Origin: Acinetobacter pittii
GTDB taxonomy: Bacteria; Pseudomonadota; Gammaproteobacteria; Pseudomonadales; Moraxellaceae
Length of the DNA stretch: 64,000 nucleotides
Assembly: GCF_034067285.1 (NCBI RefSeq)
Contig: NZ_CP139286.1
Location: forward strand, 3,472,001-3,536,000
Direction: 5' to 3'
Shown: one piece after another, positions 53,515-63,037 of the stretch
How the letters are laid out: the number at the start of each line of letters is the position of its first letter
How positions within the stretch are numbered: position 1 is the stretch's first letter
Program-made: the position numbers and the translations under genes
The notes under the pieces: model-generated
What the model saw: the letters and a program-made list of their open reading frames with translations, nothing else
The model's database searches: none
What the model was told of the DNA's origin: nothing

Positions 53515-53922
53515 TTACGCTGTAACAAGCACAGTATGAATGTCTAAACTACGTAACAAAGTTTTAGTGACTGGGGTTTTACCACACACCAACAAGATTT
53601 TTTGTTGAAGTTCTTCATCGGGTAAGTCTTTAAAAACAATACGACGTTCAATATGTTCCTCATGCTCTCTATTGGTATGAAAATCGATTTCAACCGAAAA
53701 TTCACCAAAATCATAACCCTTATGCTTTGCATACATTCTTAAAGTAATGAGCGTACAAGCGGCCAAACTTCCAGTGAGTAAATCATACGGCGCTGGACCT
53801 TGATCTTGTCCTTCCAACTTCTCTGGCTCATCACAAAAATATTGATGGCGACCACTCGTGATTTCACCCTTCCATTGTCCAGCAAGGGGCTTTGCTTTAC
53901 TGCTTGCGATTACTGCTGTCAT
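53515..53922 (-). CDS. OsmC/Ohr family protein
   Basis: 135 residues. The first redox Cys is in GSLAACTLITLRMYAKHKGYD (near 55) and the second in LLVCGKTPVTKTL (near 113), as in OsmC. It reduces organic hydroperoxides through a thiol. Its start codon overlaps the pirin stop (4 bp), indicating translational coupling in a pirin-osmC operon. Confidence 0.92.
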   Translation of the reverse strand: MTAVIASSKAKPLAGQWKGEITSGRHQYFCDEPEKLEGQDQGPAPYDLLTGSLAACTLITLRMYAKHKGYDFGEFSVEIDFHTNREHEEHIERRIVFKDLPDEELQQKILLVCGKTPVTKTLLRSLDIHTVLVTA

Positions 53923-54866
53923 TTTGATGCTCTCATTTGATCTGGAAGAACAGGTGCTTCTAAACGCGCACCTACATAATCTGGAATTTCACCAAAACGT
54001 GCATCATGGTTAATCCATTGCTCACGCGCTTCTTTTAAATCATCCATTGTACGTGCAACAAAGTTCCACCATAGCAAAATTGGAGTTTCAAACGGTTCAC
54101 CGCCAATCAAAAGAATACGATTGCCTTTTTTTACTTCGATCTCGATTTCACTAAGACCAGTATCTAAGACCACCATGTTGTCAGCAGTTAACTCGTGGCC
54201 ATTCACATGGGCAACACCTTCGAGCGCCATAAAACCGTATTCATAATTAGGGTTTAGTGGAATACGAGTTTTTGTATCTTGGGTAGCAATTAAATCGACA
54301 CCAACTAACGGCGTATGTACCACAACTGGAGAAGTCGTTGCTAAATACTCACCTACAAGCACAGTAAATTCTAGACCATCTTTTTCAACTACAGGGAGTT
54401 CAGGGTAATGTTCAAATTTCGGATCCATATTGCGCTTATCATCCGGTAAGGCAATCCAGAGCTGCGCAGCGTGCATTTGAGTTTCTGTATCAGGCGCAAC
54501 TTCTGTATGTGAAATCCCGTGTCCCGCTGTCATTAAGTTAACTTGCTTAGGACGAATGAGTTGTTTTGAGCCTAAGCTATCGGTATGCATCATGGTGCCC
54601 TCGATCATCCACGTGAAGGTTTGCAAACCAATATGGGGATGAGGGCCAACATCTAAACCATCGCCTGCTGGAAAAGTTACTGGACCCGCATGATCTAAGA
54701 AACACCACGCACCAATCATTCGTTTTTGGCGGCTAGGTAAAGCCCGCTTAATGACTGTCCCCTGTCCAATTTCAGCAGAGCGAATTGGAAATTCTTGAAT
54801 AAATTGATTGGCAAATTTCTCGCAATCCTTTGAATCAGAAATATCGTAATCATTATTATTGCTCAT
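53919..54866 (-). CDS. Pirin family protein (bicupin)
   Basis: 315 residues, two cupin domains. The metal-binding motif of the first is GPHPHIGLQTFTWMIEG (about 77-93) and GHGISHTEVAPDTE (about 114). Bacterial pirins include quercetinases (YhaK, YhhW type) and stress-response proteins; the substrate is not known. It is the first gene of a pirin-osmC pair, with GST beyond the OsmC terminator. Confidence 0.93.
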   Translation of the reverse strand: MSNNNDYDISDSKDCEKFANQFIQEFPIRSAEIGQGTVIKRALPSRQKRMIGAWCFLDHAGPVTFPAGDGLDVGPHPHIGLQTFTWMIEGTMMHTDSLGSKQLIRPKQVNLMTAGHGISHTEVAPDTETQMHAAQLWIALPDDKRNMDPKFEHYPELPVVEKDGLEFTVLVGEYLATTSPVVVHTPLVGVDLIATQDTKTRIPLNPNYEYGFMALEGVAHVNGHELTADNMVVLDTGLSEIEIEVKKGNRILLIGGEPFETPILLWWNFVARTMDDLKEAREQWINHDARFGEIPDYVGARLEAPVLPDQMRASK

Positions 54867-55035
54867 GATATTACTCTCTTTTACCTATGCTTTTGCAATG
54901 AGTTGTTCTAATGATCTTAACAATACACTCATTATTCAATATAGTCTTTTAGTAATACACAGGGTGTTATGAATGAAACAATCAAAGTTTTTAATTACAG
55001 AAAATTAATTTTCATCTTTAAAAGATAAGTAATAA

Positions 55036-55059
55036 AAAAGGACGCTAATGCGTCCTTTT
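55036..55059 (-). terminator. Terminator of guaA
   Basis: AAAAGGACGC pairs with GCGTCCTTTT around a TAAT loop, with T-run on the minus strand, 24 bp after the guaA stop. Confidence 0.93.
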
Positions 55060-55082
55060 CTTTACCAACAAACAGAGAAAAA

Positions 55083-56651
55083 TTATTCCCACTCAATTGT
55101 TGCTGGTGGTTTAGATGACACATCGTATACAACACGCGATACATCTTTAATTTCATTCATAATACGCGTTGAGATTTTATCAACCAATTCATATGGTAAA
55201 TGTGCGAAACGAGCTGTCATAAAGTCAACTGTTTCAACTGCACGAAGTGCAATCACCCATGCGTAACGACGGCCATCACCTACCACACCAACTGACTTAA
55301 CCGGTTGGAATACGGCAAATGCTTGAGCAGTTTTATCATACCAACCACTGTCGCGAAGCTCTTGCATGAAGATGTCATCAGCAAGACGAAGAATATCTGC
55401 ATATTCTTTTTTCACTTCACCCAGAATACGAACGCCTAAACCAGGGCCCGGGAATGGATGACGGTAAATCATGCTGTGTGGCAAGCCAAGTGTAGTACCT
55501 AATTTACGTACTTCATCTTTGAACAAGTCACGTAATGGCTCTACCAATTCAAATTCTAAATCGTCTGGTAAACCGCCCACGTTGTGGTGAGATTTAATAA
55601 CGTGTGCTTTACCTTGTTTGCTTGCAGCAGATTCGATTACGTCTGGGTAAATCGTACCTTGCGCCAAGAATTTCACGCCATCAAGTTTACGTGCTTCTTC
55701 AGCAAAAACTTCAATGAACTCACGACCAATAATTTTACGTTTTTTCTCTGGATCAACTTCGCCGGCCAATGCAGTTAAGAAACGTTGTTCAGCATCTGCA
55801 CGAATAACACGGATACCCATGTTTTCAGCAAACATCTGCATCACTTGGTCACCTTCGTTTAAACGAAGTAAACCGTTGTCAACGAATACACATGTTAACT
55901 GGTCGCCAATTGCTTTATGTAAAAGCGCAGCAACAACAGATGAGTCAACACCGCCAGAAAGACCTAAAAGAACTTTTTCATCACCGATTTGTTCACGTAA
56001 TTGCTCTACGCGTAAATCAATGATGTGTTCAGGTGTCCAAAGACCACCGCATCCACAAATTTTATGAACGAAGTTTGCAAGTAACTCTTCACCTTTTGCC
56101 GTGTGCGTTACTTCTGGGTGGAATTGCACGCCATAGAAACGACGTGCTTCATCACTTACAGCAGCAACTGGACAACTTGGTGTGCTTGCAGTAATGCTAA
56201 AGCCTTCTGGAATCTGGCTAACTTTATCACCATGACTCATCCAAACATGAAGTTGGTTTTCACGGTCTTGTAAGTTACCAATCAGTTGGTCGCGTTTAAC
56301 GATATCAACTTCAGCATAACCAAACTCATGCACAGTACCTGGCTCAACTTTACCGCCTAACTGTTCAGACATGGTTTGCAAACCATAGCAAATACCCAAT
56401 ACTGGAACGCCTAGCTCAAACACCACTTGTGGTGCACGAGGGCTGCCTTCTTCATGCACACTCTCAGGTCCACCTGACAAAATAATGCCATTTGGCTTAA
56501 AAGCGCGAATGTCTTCTTCAGACATATCAAAAGCATACATTTCAGAGTAAACACCAGCTTCACGCACACGACGTGCAATGAGCTGACTATATTGAGAGCC
56601 GAAATCCAAAATCAGGATACGATCTTCAGTAATTTGAGTATTGGTAGTCAT
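55083..56651 (-). CDS. guaA: GMP synthase (glutamine-hydrolysing)
   Basis: 522 residues. The class I glutamine amidotransferase domain carries C88 in GICYGLQTM and the FHPEVTHT His/Glu. The ATP-pyrophosphatase domain begins with the PP-loop [11 protein letters not shown] (about 229). The C-terminal dimerisation domain ends [10 protein letters not shown], which is diagnostic. It aminates XMP to GMP in purine synthesis. guaB is not adjacent. Confidence 0.97.
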   Translation of the reverse strand: MTTNTQITEDRILILDFGSQYSQLIARRVREAGVYSEMYAFDMSEEDIRAFKPNGIILSGGPESVHEEGSPRAPQVVFELGVPVLGICYGLQTMSEQLGGKVEPGTVHEFGYAEVDIVKRDQLIGNLQDRENQLHVWMSHGDKVSQIPEGFSITASTPSCPVAAVSDEARRFYGVQFHPEVTHTAKGEELLANFVHKICGCGGLWTPEHIIDLRVEQLREQIGDEKVLLGLSGGVDSSVVAALLHKAIGDQLTCVFVDNGLLRLNEGDQVMQMFAENMGIRVIRADAEQRFLTALAGEVDPEKKRKIIGREFIEVFAEEARKLDGVKFLAQGTIYPDVIESAASKQGKAHVIKSHHNVGGLPDDLEFELVEPLRDLFKDEVRKLGTTLGLPHSMIYRHPFPGPGLGVRILGEVKKEYADILRLADDIFMQELRDSGWYDKTAQAFAVFQPVKSVGVVGDGRRYAWVIALRAVETVDFMTARFAHLPYELVDKISTRIMNEIKDVSRVVYDVSSKPPATIEWE

Positions 56652-57024
56652 GACAAACCACTAAATGGCAAAAGAATTAAGCGCGCCATTTTAACATTTT
56701 TCATGCTTCGGCGCACCGCAAATCATCATATATCTTATTTTTTTCATATCAGAATCATTTCTAAAATTGGATTGTTTGATATAAATTAAAATTTACTTAT
56801 ATTTATCAAATATCTGGAGTAGACTTAAAAACTCCCCGTGTATTGATAAATTCATCACATTCTATGCAACATCACCATGAATTTGATGATAAGATTACCC
56901 GATAAAACAGGCATTACCATGGAAAGGTAAATACCATAAGCGATATTTGTCTGTGCTTAAACAATTATCCATTTTTATGGCTTGTTGCCCCCTATCAAAA
57001 TCAATAGAAATCTAAGGAACAACA
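56652..57024. other. Divergent intergenic region between guaA and DUF445 genes (373 bp)
   Basis: AT-rich, presumably carrying both promoters. I see a modest GGTATTT/GGTAATG-like hairpin around 56925-56945 on either strand but no riboswitch, RNA gene or open frame that I would defend. Confidence 0.4.
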
Positions 57025-58254
57025 ATGCTTCAAACTATGATTGCAGATTTCCAGCAACATTTTTGGTTGTATATCTCTATTCCTTTTATGAGTGGTTTAA
57101 TTGGCTATATCACCAAAGTGATTGCTATCCAGATGATGTTTTCGCCACTTGAATTTAAAGGTATTAAACCATTTTTGGGTTGGCAAGGTATTGTGCCTCG
57201 CAAAGCAGAGAAGATGGCAACTATTGCTGTTGAACTCATGACAGCCAAGCTCATTAAACCAGAAGAAATTTTTGCACGCCTAGATCCTAAACGTATTGCC
57301 AAAGAAATAGAAAAACCACTACTTGCAGCAGCTGAAGATATTACCCGCGACGTCGCTCAAGAATATCAGCCCGGTTTATGGGAAGGCATGCCAGAATTTG
57401 CTCGCCAAAGGCTTATTCGTCGCGTGCAATCCAAAGCACCGGAGATTGTTGAACACATCATGAGTGAAGTACAGCGTGATGTGAACCGATATTTTGATAT
57501 TAAAAACCTAGTTATCAGCAACTTACTTAAAGATAAACGCCTACTCAACAATATTTTTAAACGTGTAGGCAAACAAGAATTTAAATTTTTCAGTAATGTT
57601 GGTTTTGTATTTGGTTTCGGTATTGGTGTGATTCAGATGTTGTGCTGGATTGTCACTCAAGGAAAGTATCCTTGGATGCTGCCAATGTTTGGTGGCTTTG
57701 TTGGTTTTTTCAGTGACTGGATTGCACTGCAAATGATGTTTAGACCGCTCTATCCTAAAAAGATCTTGGGTTACACATGGCAAGGGCTGTTTATTAAACG
57801 TCAAAATGAAGTTGCAGCTGACTATGCAGCTTTAATTTCCAAACAGCTTTTAACTTCACGTCATATGATGGAAGAGCTATTTTCCGGTACACATTCTGCG
57901 CGTGTTATTGATCTGGTTAACCGCCATGTCAAACAAGAAATTGATATGCAAGCTGGGGTGATTCGCCCGTTAGTTGTATATGCAATTGGTGGAGAAAAAT
58001 ATCAGAATATGAAATCGCAAGTTGCTGAGCGTATTATGCAACAGCTTCCAGAGACGATGAAATATGTAGAGTCTTATGCAGAAGATGCTATGAATATTCG
58101 TAGCACACTTATTGAACGTATGCAGAAATTAACACCTTCAGAGTTTGAAGGGATGTTACGTCCTGCATTTAAAGAAGATGAGTGGGCCTTAATTGCTGTC
58201 GGTGCAGTGCTTGGTTTCGTGGTTGGGGAATTGCAAATCCAATTTATGCTCTAA
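57025..58254 (+). CDS. DUF445 family membrane protein
   Basis: 409 residues. The N-terminal helix precedes the first DUF445 motif, TKVIAIQMMFSPLEF...GWQGIVPRK (about 30-60). Two central helices and the second motif, SDWIALQMMFRPLYP...TWQGLFIKRQ (about 230-260), follow, and a C-terminal helix (WALIAVGAVLGFVVGELQI) ends the protein. The middle is charged and helical and resembles apolipoprotein-like repeats of YheB. The function is unknown. RBS AAGGAAC is good. Confidence 0.9.
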   Translation: MLQTMIADFQQHFWLYISIPFMSGLIGYITKVIAIQMMFSPLEFKGIKPFLGWQGIVPRKAEKMATIAVELMTAKLIKPEEIFARLDPKRIAKEIEKPLLAAAEDITRDVAQEYQPGLWEGMPEFARQRLIRRVQSKAPEIVEHIMSEVQRDVNRYFDIKNLVISNLLKDKRLLNNIFKRVGKQEFKFFSNVGFVFGFGIGVIQMLCWIVTQGKYPWMLPMFGGFVGFFSDWIALQMMFRPLYPKKILGYTWQGLFIKRQNEVAADYAALISKQLLTSRHMMEELFSGTHSARVIDLVNRHVKQEIDMQAGVIRPLVVYAIGGEKYQNMKSQVAERIMQQLPETMKYVESYAEDAMNIRSTLIERMQKLTPSEFEGMLRPAFKEDEWALIAVGAVLGFVVGELQIQFML

Positions 58255-58274
58255 TTTTAAAAATAAAGAAATAA

Positions 58275-58303
58275 AAAACCGGATGAATTGCTCATCCGGT
58301 TTT
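58275..58303. terminator. Bidirectional terminator between DUF445 and DoxX genes
   Basis: AAAACCGGATGA pairs with TCATCCGGTTTT around a 5-nt loop with T-runs. Confidence 0.93.
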
Positions 58304-58318
58304 ATTTTGTCTTACATC

Positions 58319-58756
58319 TTATTTTTCAATTGCATGATCTAAACTAATACGACCAGCACCATGAAGCATCAAAAAGAATAAACCGCCTGCCATAGCTAAG
58401 TTTTTCATAAAATGAATGCCATTGTTATATTGCGCCGCTGCATCAGCCCCACCTTGGTGAAACAAGAATGCTGTTAAAATACTGAAGATACCAAGTCCAA
58501 AAGCTGCAAAGCGTGCTTGGAAACCAAACAATAAGGCTAAACCACCACCAAACTCAACCAAGATAACTAATGGGAGAATTCCACCTGGAACACCCATGGC
58601 TTCCATATATCCTGCAGTTGCTGCATAACCAGTAATTTTCCCCCAACCAGCAACAATGAAGATATAAGCGATAAGAAGACGCGCAACAAGGCTAATAAAA
58701 CTATCTGCGCCTGATTGCGTTACGATATTTTTGACCACTACATTTGGATTAAACAT
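58319..58756 (-). CDS. DoxX family membrane protein
   Basis: 145 residues from the ATG at 58756, preceded by AAAGGTGG; the longer frame (58798) adds MSSSINKHLNKGG, which overlaps that ribosome site. Four helices with the DoxX motif LLIAYIFIVAGWGKITGY (about 23-40) and GIHFMKNLAMAGGLFFLM near the end. DoxX proteins are linked to quinone or thiosulphate oxidation and oxidative stress, but this group (YphA/YqjF-like) has no fixed role. Confidence 0.9.
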   Translation of the reverse strand: MFNPNVVVKNIVTQSGADSFISLVARLLIAYIFIVAGWGKITGYAATAGYMEAMGVPGGILPLVILVEFGGGLALLFGFQARFAAFGLGIFSILTAFLFHQGGADAAAQYNNGIHFMKNLAMAGGLFFLMLHGAGRISLDHAIEK

Positions 58757-58950
58757 TTTGCCACCTTTATTTAAATGCTTATTTATTGATGAGCTCATTC
58801 TAGGTATAGGACATTGATAATTAAATACTCAAAATCCATATATATCGTTGCACAAACAGGATGATCAATTTGTATATTTTTGATGTTTTATACTGACTTT
58901 CTATAGGCTCACTGCTAGGATTTGAGCACGGTTTACCACTTAAACATCTC

Positions 58951-59592
58951 ATGGAACTTCTTGATTTTATTCTACACGTTGATCAGCATCTCGCCGAGTT
59001 TATTACAAATTACGGGACGTGGATTTATGGCATTTTATTTTTAATTATCTTTGTCGAAACCGGTTTAGTGGTCATGCCGTTTTTACCGGGCGATAGTTTG
59101 TTATTCGCAGCCGGTGCTTTAGCAGCCTCTACTGGTGCGATGGATCCATGGTTGTTAGGGACTCTACTCTTCATTGCTGCGGTTTTAGGCGATACGGTGA
59201 ACTACCATATTGGGCGTTTTATCGGTCCGCGTGTGTTTGAAATGAATTCCAGATTTATTAATAAGCAACATTTAATTAAAACTCAAGAATTCTTTGCTCG
59301 CCATGGTGGCAAGACAATCATTTTTGCTCGTTTCGTTCCATTTGCCCGTACCTTTGCACCTTTTGTTGCTGGTGCCGGCAGCATGAACTATAAGTTTTTC
59401 TTAACTTATAATGTGATCGGAGCATTTTGTTGGGTCGCTTCTTTTGTGACGTTAGGCTATTTATTTGGAAATATGCCAATCGTTAAAGATAACTTCACCC
59501 ATCTTATTTTTGGCATCATTATTATTAGTGTTTTACCGGGTATCATCGGCTTTATTCGTGAAAAACTAAAAAACCGGAAAGCCAACGTTTAA
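58951..59592 (+). CDS. DedA family (VTT domain) membrane protein
   Basis: 213 residues. ETGLVVMPFLPGDSLLFAAGALA (about 36-58) and GRFIGPRVF are DedA signatures, and FARFVPFARTFAPFVAGAGSM (about 127-147) holds the two essential Arg residues. DedA proteins flip undecaprenyl phosphate or phosphatidylethanolamine across the inner membrane and support proton-motive-force balance, envelope integrity and colistin tolerance. The stop is 7 bp from that of the convergent LysE gene. Confidence 0.93.
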   Translation: MELLDFILHVDQHLAEFITNYGTWIYGILFLIIFVETGLVVMPFLPGDSLLFAAGALAASTGAMDPWLLGTLLFIAAVLGDTVNYHIGRFIGPRVFEMNSRFINKQHLIKTQEFFARHGGKTIIFARFVPFARTFAPFVAGAGSMNYKFFLTYNVIGAFCWVASFVTLGYLFGNMPIVKDNFTHLIFGIIIISVLPGIIGFIREKLKNRKANV

Positions 59593-59599
59593 GATTGAT

Positions 59600-60190
59600 T
59601 TAGAAGAAACGGAATACCACCGGAAGCATACATAAAATGAGTAACATAGCCGATCCTTTATATAAATGATCGGCTTTTATTTTTTGCATTGAACCTGTCA
59701 ATAGAGCACGTCCAAAAATCATCCAGAAACTCGCCGCAGGAATAAGAGTTAAAGTAAAAGCGGCAAAAACCATAAGAAAATTTTCAGGCGAATTCCATGT
59801 TTCAGCTGGGAAAATACCTGCAGCAAATAGTAAAGATTTCGGATTTCTCAAAGTTGAGAAGAATAATTGACGTGGGCGAATGTTACGGTGAGTTTGACTA
59901 AATTGTTGTAAATGGTTGGTTTTCCATAAACGAAATGCCATCCAGAACACATAGATCACACTTGTAATATGCAAAATGAGCAGTAGCGCAGGCCAAACTG
60001 GAGCTGCCAAATGAATGAATACAGCCCAAAAGCTAATACCATAGGCATAGCCTAACCATTCCATTGGAATAAGCCAAAATGCTTTAGTTAAACCTTGAGA
60101 ATGAGCAGCGGTTGCAAGTAAAGCATTTGTCGGCCCCGGAATGAGCAAAACAGCCAACATTGCCAATACAAAAAACCAACTCTCAATCAT
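59600..60190 (-). CDS. LysE family transporter
   Basis: 196 residues, six helices. The N-terminal LLIPGPTNALLATAAHSQG (about 16-34) and the mid-block FFSTLRNPKSLLFAAGIFPA mark the LysE/RhtB family, though the sequence is divergent from the other LysE gene at 46191. It probably exports an amino acid or small metabolite. No regulator is adjacent. Confidence 0.85.
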   Translation of the reverse strand: MIESWFFVLAMLAVLLIPGPTNALLATAAHSQGLTKAFWLIPMEWLGYAYGISFWAVFIHLAAPVWPALLLILHITSVIYVFWMAFRLWKTNHLQQFSQTHRNIRPRQLFFSTLRNPKSLLFAAGIFPAETWNSPENFLMVFAAFTLTLIPAASFWMIFGRALLTGSMQKIKADHLYKGSAMLLILCMLPVVFRFF

Positions 60191-60358
60191 AAAGTTTCCA
60201 TAATATCCAAGATGGGGCCACCTTAAACGAAACAGGCAAAATATAGCAAGTTTATGAAGCTTTTTGATTACAGAAAACGTAGGTTTTTAGAAGCTTAAAA
60301 ATGTATAACTGATTTATTTATATTGATTTTATTATGAAACATTTTGCTAAACTTTATT

Positions 60359-60392
60359 CATCACAATATGCTTTTATTAGCATATTGTGATG
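60359..60392. repeat. 14-bp perfect inverted repeat after the small lipoprotein gene
   Basis: CATCACAATATGCT pairs perfectly with AGCATATTGTGATG around TTTATT, 12 bp past the stop at 60405. It lacks a following T-run on the minus strand, so it resembles an mRNA-stabilising hairpin or protein site more than a classical terminator. Confidence 0.7.
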
Positions 60393-60404
60393 TCAAATTG
60401 GCTA

Positions 60405-60794
60405 TTAATTCGTCTTTTTCCGAACAATAATTGGACAATTCTTGAACTGAGCAGCCTGAACAATCGCTTCTTGTTGGCCTAAAACACGTGAAAGTTCGGT
60501 GTTTTTTGTTGAAGAAGATTGCCCCATATTTACAGAAATAGAAGGCCCGAATCCCCAACCGCCTCGTCCCCAACCACCCCCGAGTCCGAGACCAACACCC
60601 ATACCAGTACTTTTAGGCGTTTGCACCCCATTGTCGATATATTGCTGAATACGGTTATATTCACTTTGTAACTGTGGGCAGCTCAAAGATTGATATTGTG
60701 TCGGAGATACATAAGTCGGTTTTACCGTTGTAGCACATGCGCCAAGGAGTAAAGTGGCTGCCACCAAAGGCGCAATATATAAGCCTTTCATCAT
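60405..60794 (-). CDS. Small Gly/Trp-rich lipoprotein
   Basis: 129 residues from the ATG at 60794; this gives a lipoprotein signal MMKGLYIAPLVAATLLLGAC with lipobox LGAC. After it, CPQLQSEYNRIQQYIDNGV is a short helical segment with a conserved-looking Cys. A Gly/Trp/Arg-rich low-complexity stretch (about 63-83) follows, and the end is AAQFKNCPIIVRKK with a second Cys. I recognise no named family. It starts 7 bp downstream of parA's stop and is probably in the same transcript. Confidence 0.8.
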   Translation of the reverse strand: MMKGLYIAPLVAATLLLGACATTVKPTYVSPTQYQSLSCPQLQSEYNRIQQYIDNGVQTPKSTGMGVGLGLGGGWGRGGWGFGPSISVNMGQSSSTKNTELSRVLGQQEAIVQAAQFKNCPIIVRKKTN

Positions 60795-60801
60795 TTTTCT
60801 C

Positions 60802-61644
60802 TTATCGTTTTGGCTCAATCTCACCAAATAATGTCTCATAAGCCTGAGTCAATTTATGTTCTGGTGCCAAATGGGCCAAAGGTAAATTTTTCTGATGCGA
60901 TTCTTTCATTAAAATCGAAGGCGGTAACATGCTATTGAGCACAGGCAACCCTTCATCTTTTAACTGCTGAACCACTTCCCGAGGTAATTTTGCTTGGGAT
61001 TGGAATTGATTCACCACAATTCCCTCAATTTCCAAGCGATCATTATGATCATCTTGCGTTTCGAGAACATTTTCAATCAATGTTTGTAACGCACGCTTTG
61101 AAAAAACATCACAATCGAAAGGAATGAGTACCTTATCTGCCGCAATGAGTGCAGACAAAGTAAAGAAGTTAAATGCTGGTGGCGTGTCTATATAGATACG
61201 GTCATATCGTCCAACTAAGTTTTGGATCGAATCACGTAATTTATAAATTTTATGTTTACTTTCAAGTGCATGCTCAAGCGCACCAAGTGTAGGGCTAGCT
61301 GGAAGCACGTCTAATTTTGCAAAAGGAGTTGAATGTACAAAACTGTCGAGATCTTTATTTCGTGGGGCTTTTAAAATTGAACCTAGCGCATTACCGATTA
61401 GACCTTTTTGTTGATTGTTCCCCAACACATCTTCAAAAAAGTTTTCGATATTCGGTTCTAAAATTGATTTTTCAGCAGAATAGGTCGCTTCATCGCCTAA
61501 GAGATACTGACTAGAGTTGGCTTGAGGATCAAGGTCAATCACCAATGTCCTTAAACCATGTTTGGCGCTAATTGCAGCCAAATTTACAGTAATACTTGAT
61601 TTCCCTACACCGCCTTTTTGGTTAAACACCACACGAGTTAACAT
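60802..61644 (-). CDS. Solitary ParA-family ATPase
   Basis: 280 residues. The deviant Walker A is FNQKGGVGKSSI (8-19), Walker A' is LVIDLDPQANSSQ (about 35-47) and the RIYIDTPPAF block is near 150. ParA-type ATPases position plasmids, chromosomes or protein machines using dynamic ATP-dependent binding to DNA. No ParB gene or parS repeat is visible, and the surroundings are chromosomal housekeeping genes, so it is not a plasmid marker; a role in positioning cell-surface or other machinery is possible. The following lipoprotein gene may be a partner. Confidence 0.9.
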   Translation of the reverse strand: MLTRVVFNQKGGVGKSSITVNLAAISAKHGLRTLVIDLDPQANSSQYLLGDEATYSAEKSILEPNIENFFEDVLGNNQQKGLIGNALGSILKAPRNKDLDSFVHSTPFAKLDVLPASPTLGALEHALESKHKIYKLRDSIQNLVGRYDRIYIDTPPAFNFFTLSALIAADKVLIPFDCDVFSKRALQTLIENVLETQDDHNDRLEIEGIVVNQFQSQAKLPREVVQQLKDEGLPVLNSMLPPSILMKESHQKNLPLAHLAPEHKLTQAYETLFGEIEPKR

Positions 61645-61720
61645 TTTTCCCTCTGCATATTTTTTTACTATATGCAGTTTAACCTAGAGCTTAATCAAAA
61701 AGGCAAAGAATGTAGAACAA

Positions 61721-62113
61721 TTAAGCGAAAACAGGTTTCACAATCACTAAAATAATAATAGCAATAAATGCAATCGCACTAATGATCAAACCTGCACGGC
61801 GCTGTGCCAATAAAAGAGTGTCATCTTTTTTAAAGGCTTTCATGAGAGAAGATAACAGCACTAAAAATAAAATAATTTTAGCGTAAAACCATGGCTGTAC
61901 TTGAAAGTCCTTCATGACCAATAAAATTGCACCCGTAATAAAAACTACGGTAAACGACAAATGTTGTAAGGCAATTAATACTTTACGCCCTGCTGGATTG
62001 GGCTGTTCGCCTTGCACACCTATAAACAGTGTAGAAGCGCGCAAAACAAACACCATAAGTGCGGCAGCTACCGCAGTCATATGAATAATTTTAGTGAGTA
62101 AATGTACATCCAT
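61721..62113 (-). CDS. SirB2 family membrane protein
   Basis: 130 residues, four hydrophobic helices. LLTKIIHMTAVAAALMVFVLRA (about 5-26), LQHLSFTVVFITGAIL and FYAKIILFLVLLSSLM match SirB2 proteins. SirB2 was named from Salmonella invasion-gene expression, but its mechanism is unknown. It lies 11 bp after the BolA-family gene and probably shares its transcript. Confidence 0.85.
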   Translation of the reverse strand: MDVHLLTKIIHMTAVAAALMVFVLRASTLFIGVQGEQPNPAGRKVLIALQHLSFTVVFITGAILLVMKDFQVQPWFYAKIILFLVLLSSLMKAFKKDDTLLLAQRRAGLIISAIAFIAIIILVIVKPVFA

Positions 62114-62124
62114 GGAATTAACCC

Positions 62125-62433
62125 TTAGTTTTTAGGTGCATGTGCACATTCTGGGCTAGCAGGTGCTTGACCTTGCCATTCACTTGGCAAGTAGGCATGA
62201 ATTGCTAAAGCATGAATTTGGCCGGGATTCATTAAGTCTGAAGCTAAGGCATAAACCTTCTGATGACGTTGAACCAAACGTAACCCATTAAATTCATCGC
62301 TCACTATAATCACTTTAAAATGAGATTCTTTACCGGGAAAATAACCCCCATGCCCTGCGGACTCATTGATGACTTCTAAATGGCTAGGGGCAAGGTTTTG
62401 TAACCGTTCAATCAACTGTTGTTCAAGGCTCAT
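62125..62433 (-). CDS. BolA family protein
   Basis: 102 residues from the ATG at 62433 (MSLEQQLIERLQNLAP), preceded by AAAGGAAAAG; the frame is open to 62556 but the extra residues do not match BolA. HLEVINESAGHGGYFPGKESHFKVIIVS (about 17-45) holds the conserved His-x-Gly-rich loop, and NPGQIHALAIHAYLP the C-terminal signature. BolA proteins partner monothiol glutaredoxins in Fe-S cluster handling and can affect envelope genes. Confidence 0.92.
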   Translation of the reverse strand: MSLEQQLIERLQNLAPSHLEVINESAGHGGYFPGKESHFKVIIVSDEFNGLRLVQRHQKVYALASDLMNPGQIHALAIHAYLPSEWQGQAPASPECAHAPKN

Positions 62434-62626
62434 AGCTTTTCCTTTTACGATTATTCGTATATTTGAACCTAGTATACCCTGTCTACACATAAACAAAAGT
62501 TGCTCTTGTATGCTTTGGCTCCAAACAAAATGTCTATTTATTCGGCAACTTAACAATAAAAATATCCCTAAATACTCATTTCTGTTTTTATTTTATGCAA
62601 TCAGCATAATTATTTGCATAAAGTTG

Positions 62627-62654
62627 TTGACCCATGTTTCGCTTAATGTATTAT
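62627..62654 (+). promoter_or_regulatory. Promoter of the tandem tRNA-Gly genes
   Basis: TTGACC (62627-62632), 16-bp spacer, TATTAT (62649-62654), 10 bp before the first tRNA. Confidence 0.7.
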
Positions 62655-62663
62655 AAGCGGCAC

Positions 62664-62739
<76 letters not shown>

Positions 62740-62784
62740 AATTGGTTTTTTTTGAGAAAGTTTTCGTAAAAACTGCTTATATAT

Positions 62785-62860
<76 letters not shown>

Positions 62861-62865
62861 AATTT

Positions 62866-62896
62866 AAAAAGCCCTAGTCGAAAGACTGGGGCTTTT
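62866..62896 (+). terminator. Terminator of the tRNA-Gly operon
   Basis: AAAAAGCCCTAGTC pairs with GACTGGGGCTTTTT (one T-G) around a GAAA tetraloop, followed by a T-run. Confidence 0.93.
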
Positions 62897-63037
62897 TTCT
62901 TTTCATTGATTCATAATTTCTTTACGGTCTATCTATTTACATGATCCATTGTAGGGAAATAGCTCCAGACCAAATGAAATTTCGTAGTATCCTTAAAATG
63001 AAATAAATATAAATCTAGACTTGGGCACGATCAGACA

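Noticed and set aside
60802-61644. ParA as evidence for an integrated plasmid or mobile island
   Set aside because: No ParB, replication, relaxase or integrase gene nearby; neighbours are core genes and composition does not change.
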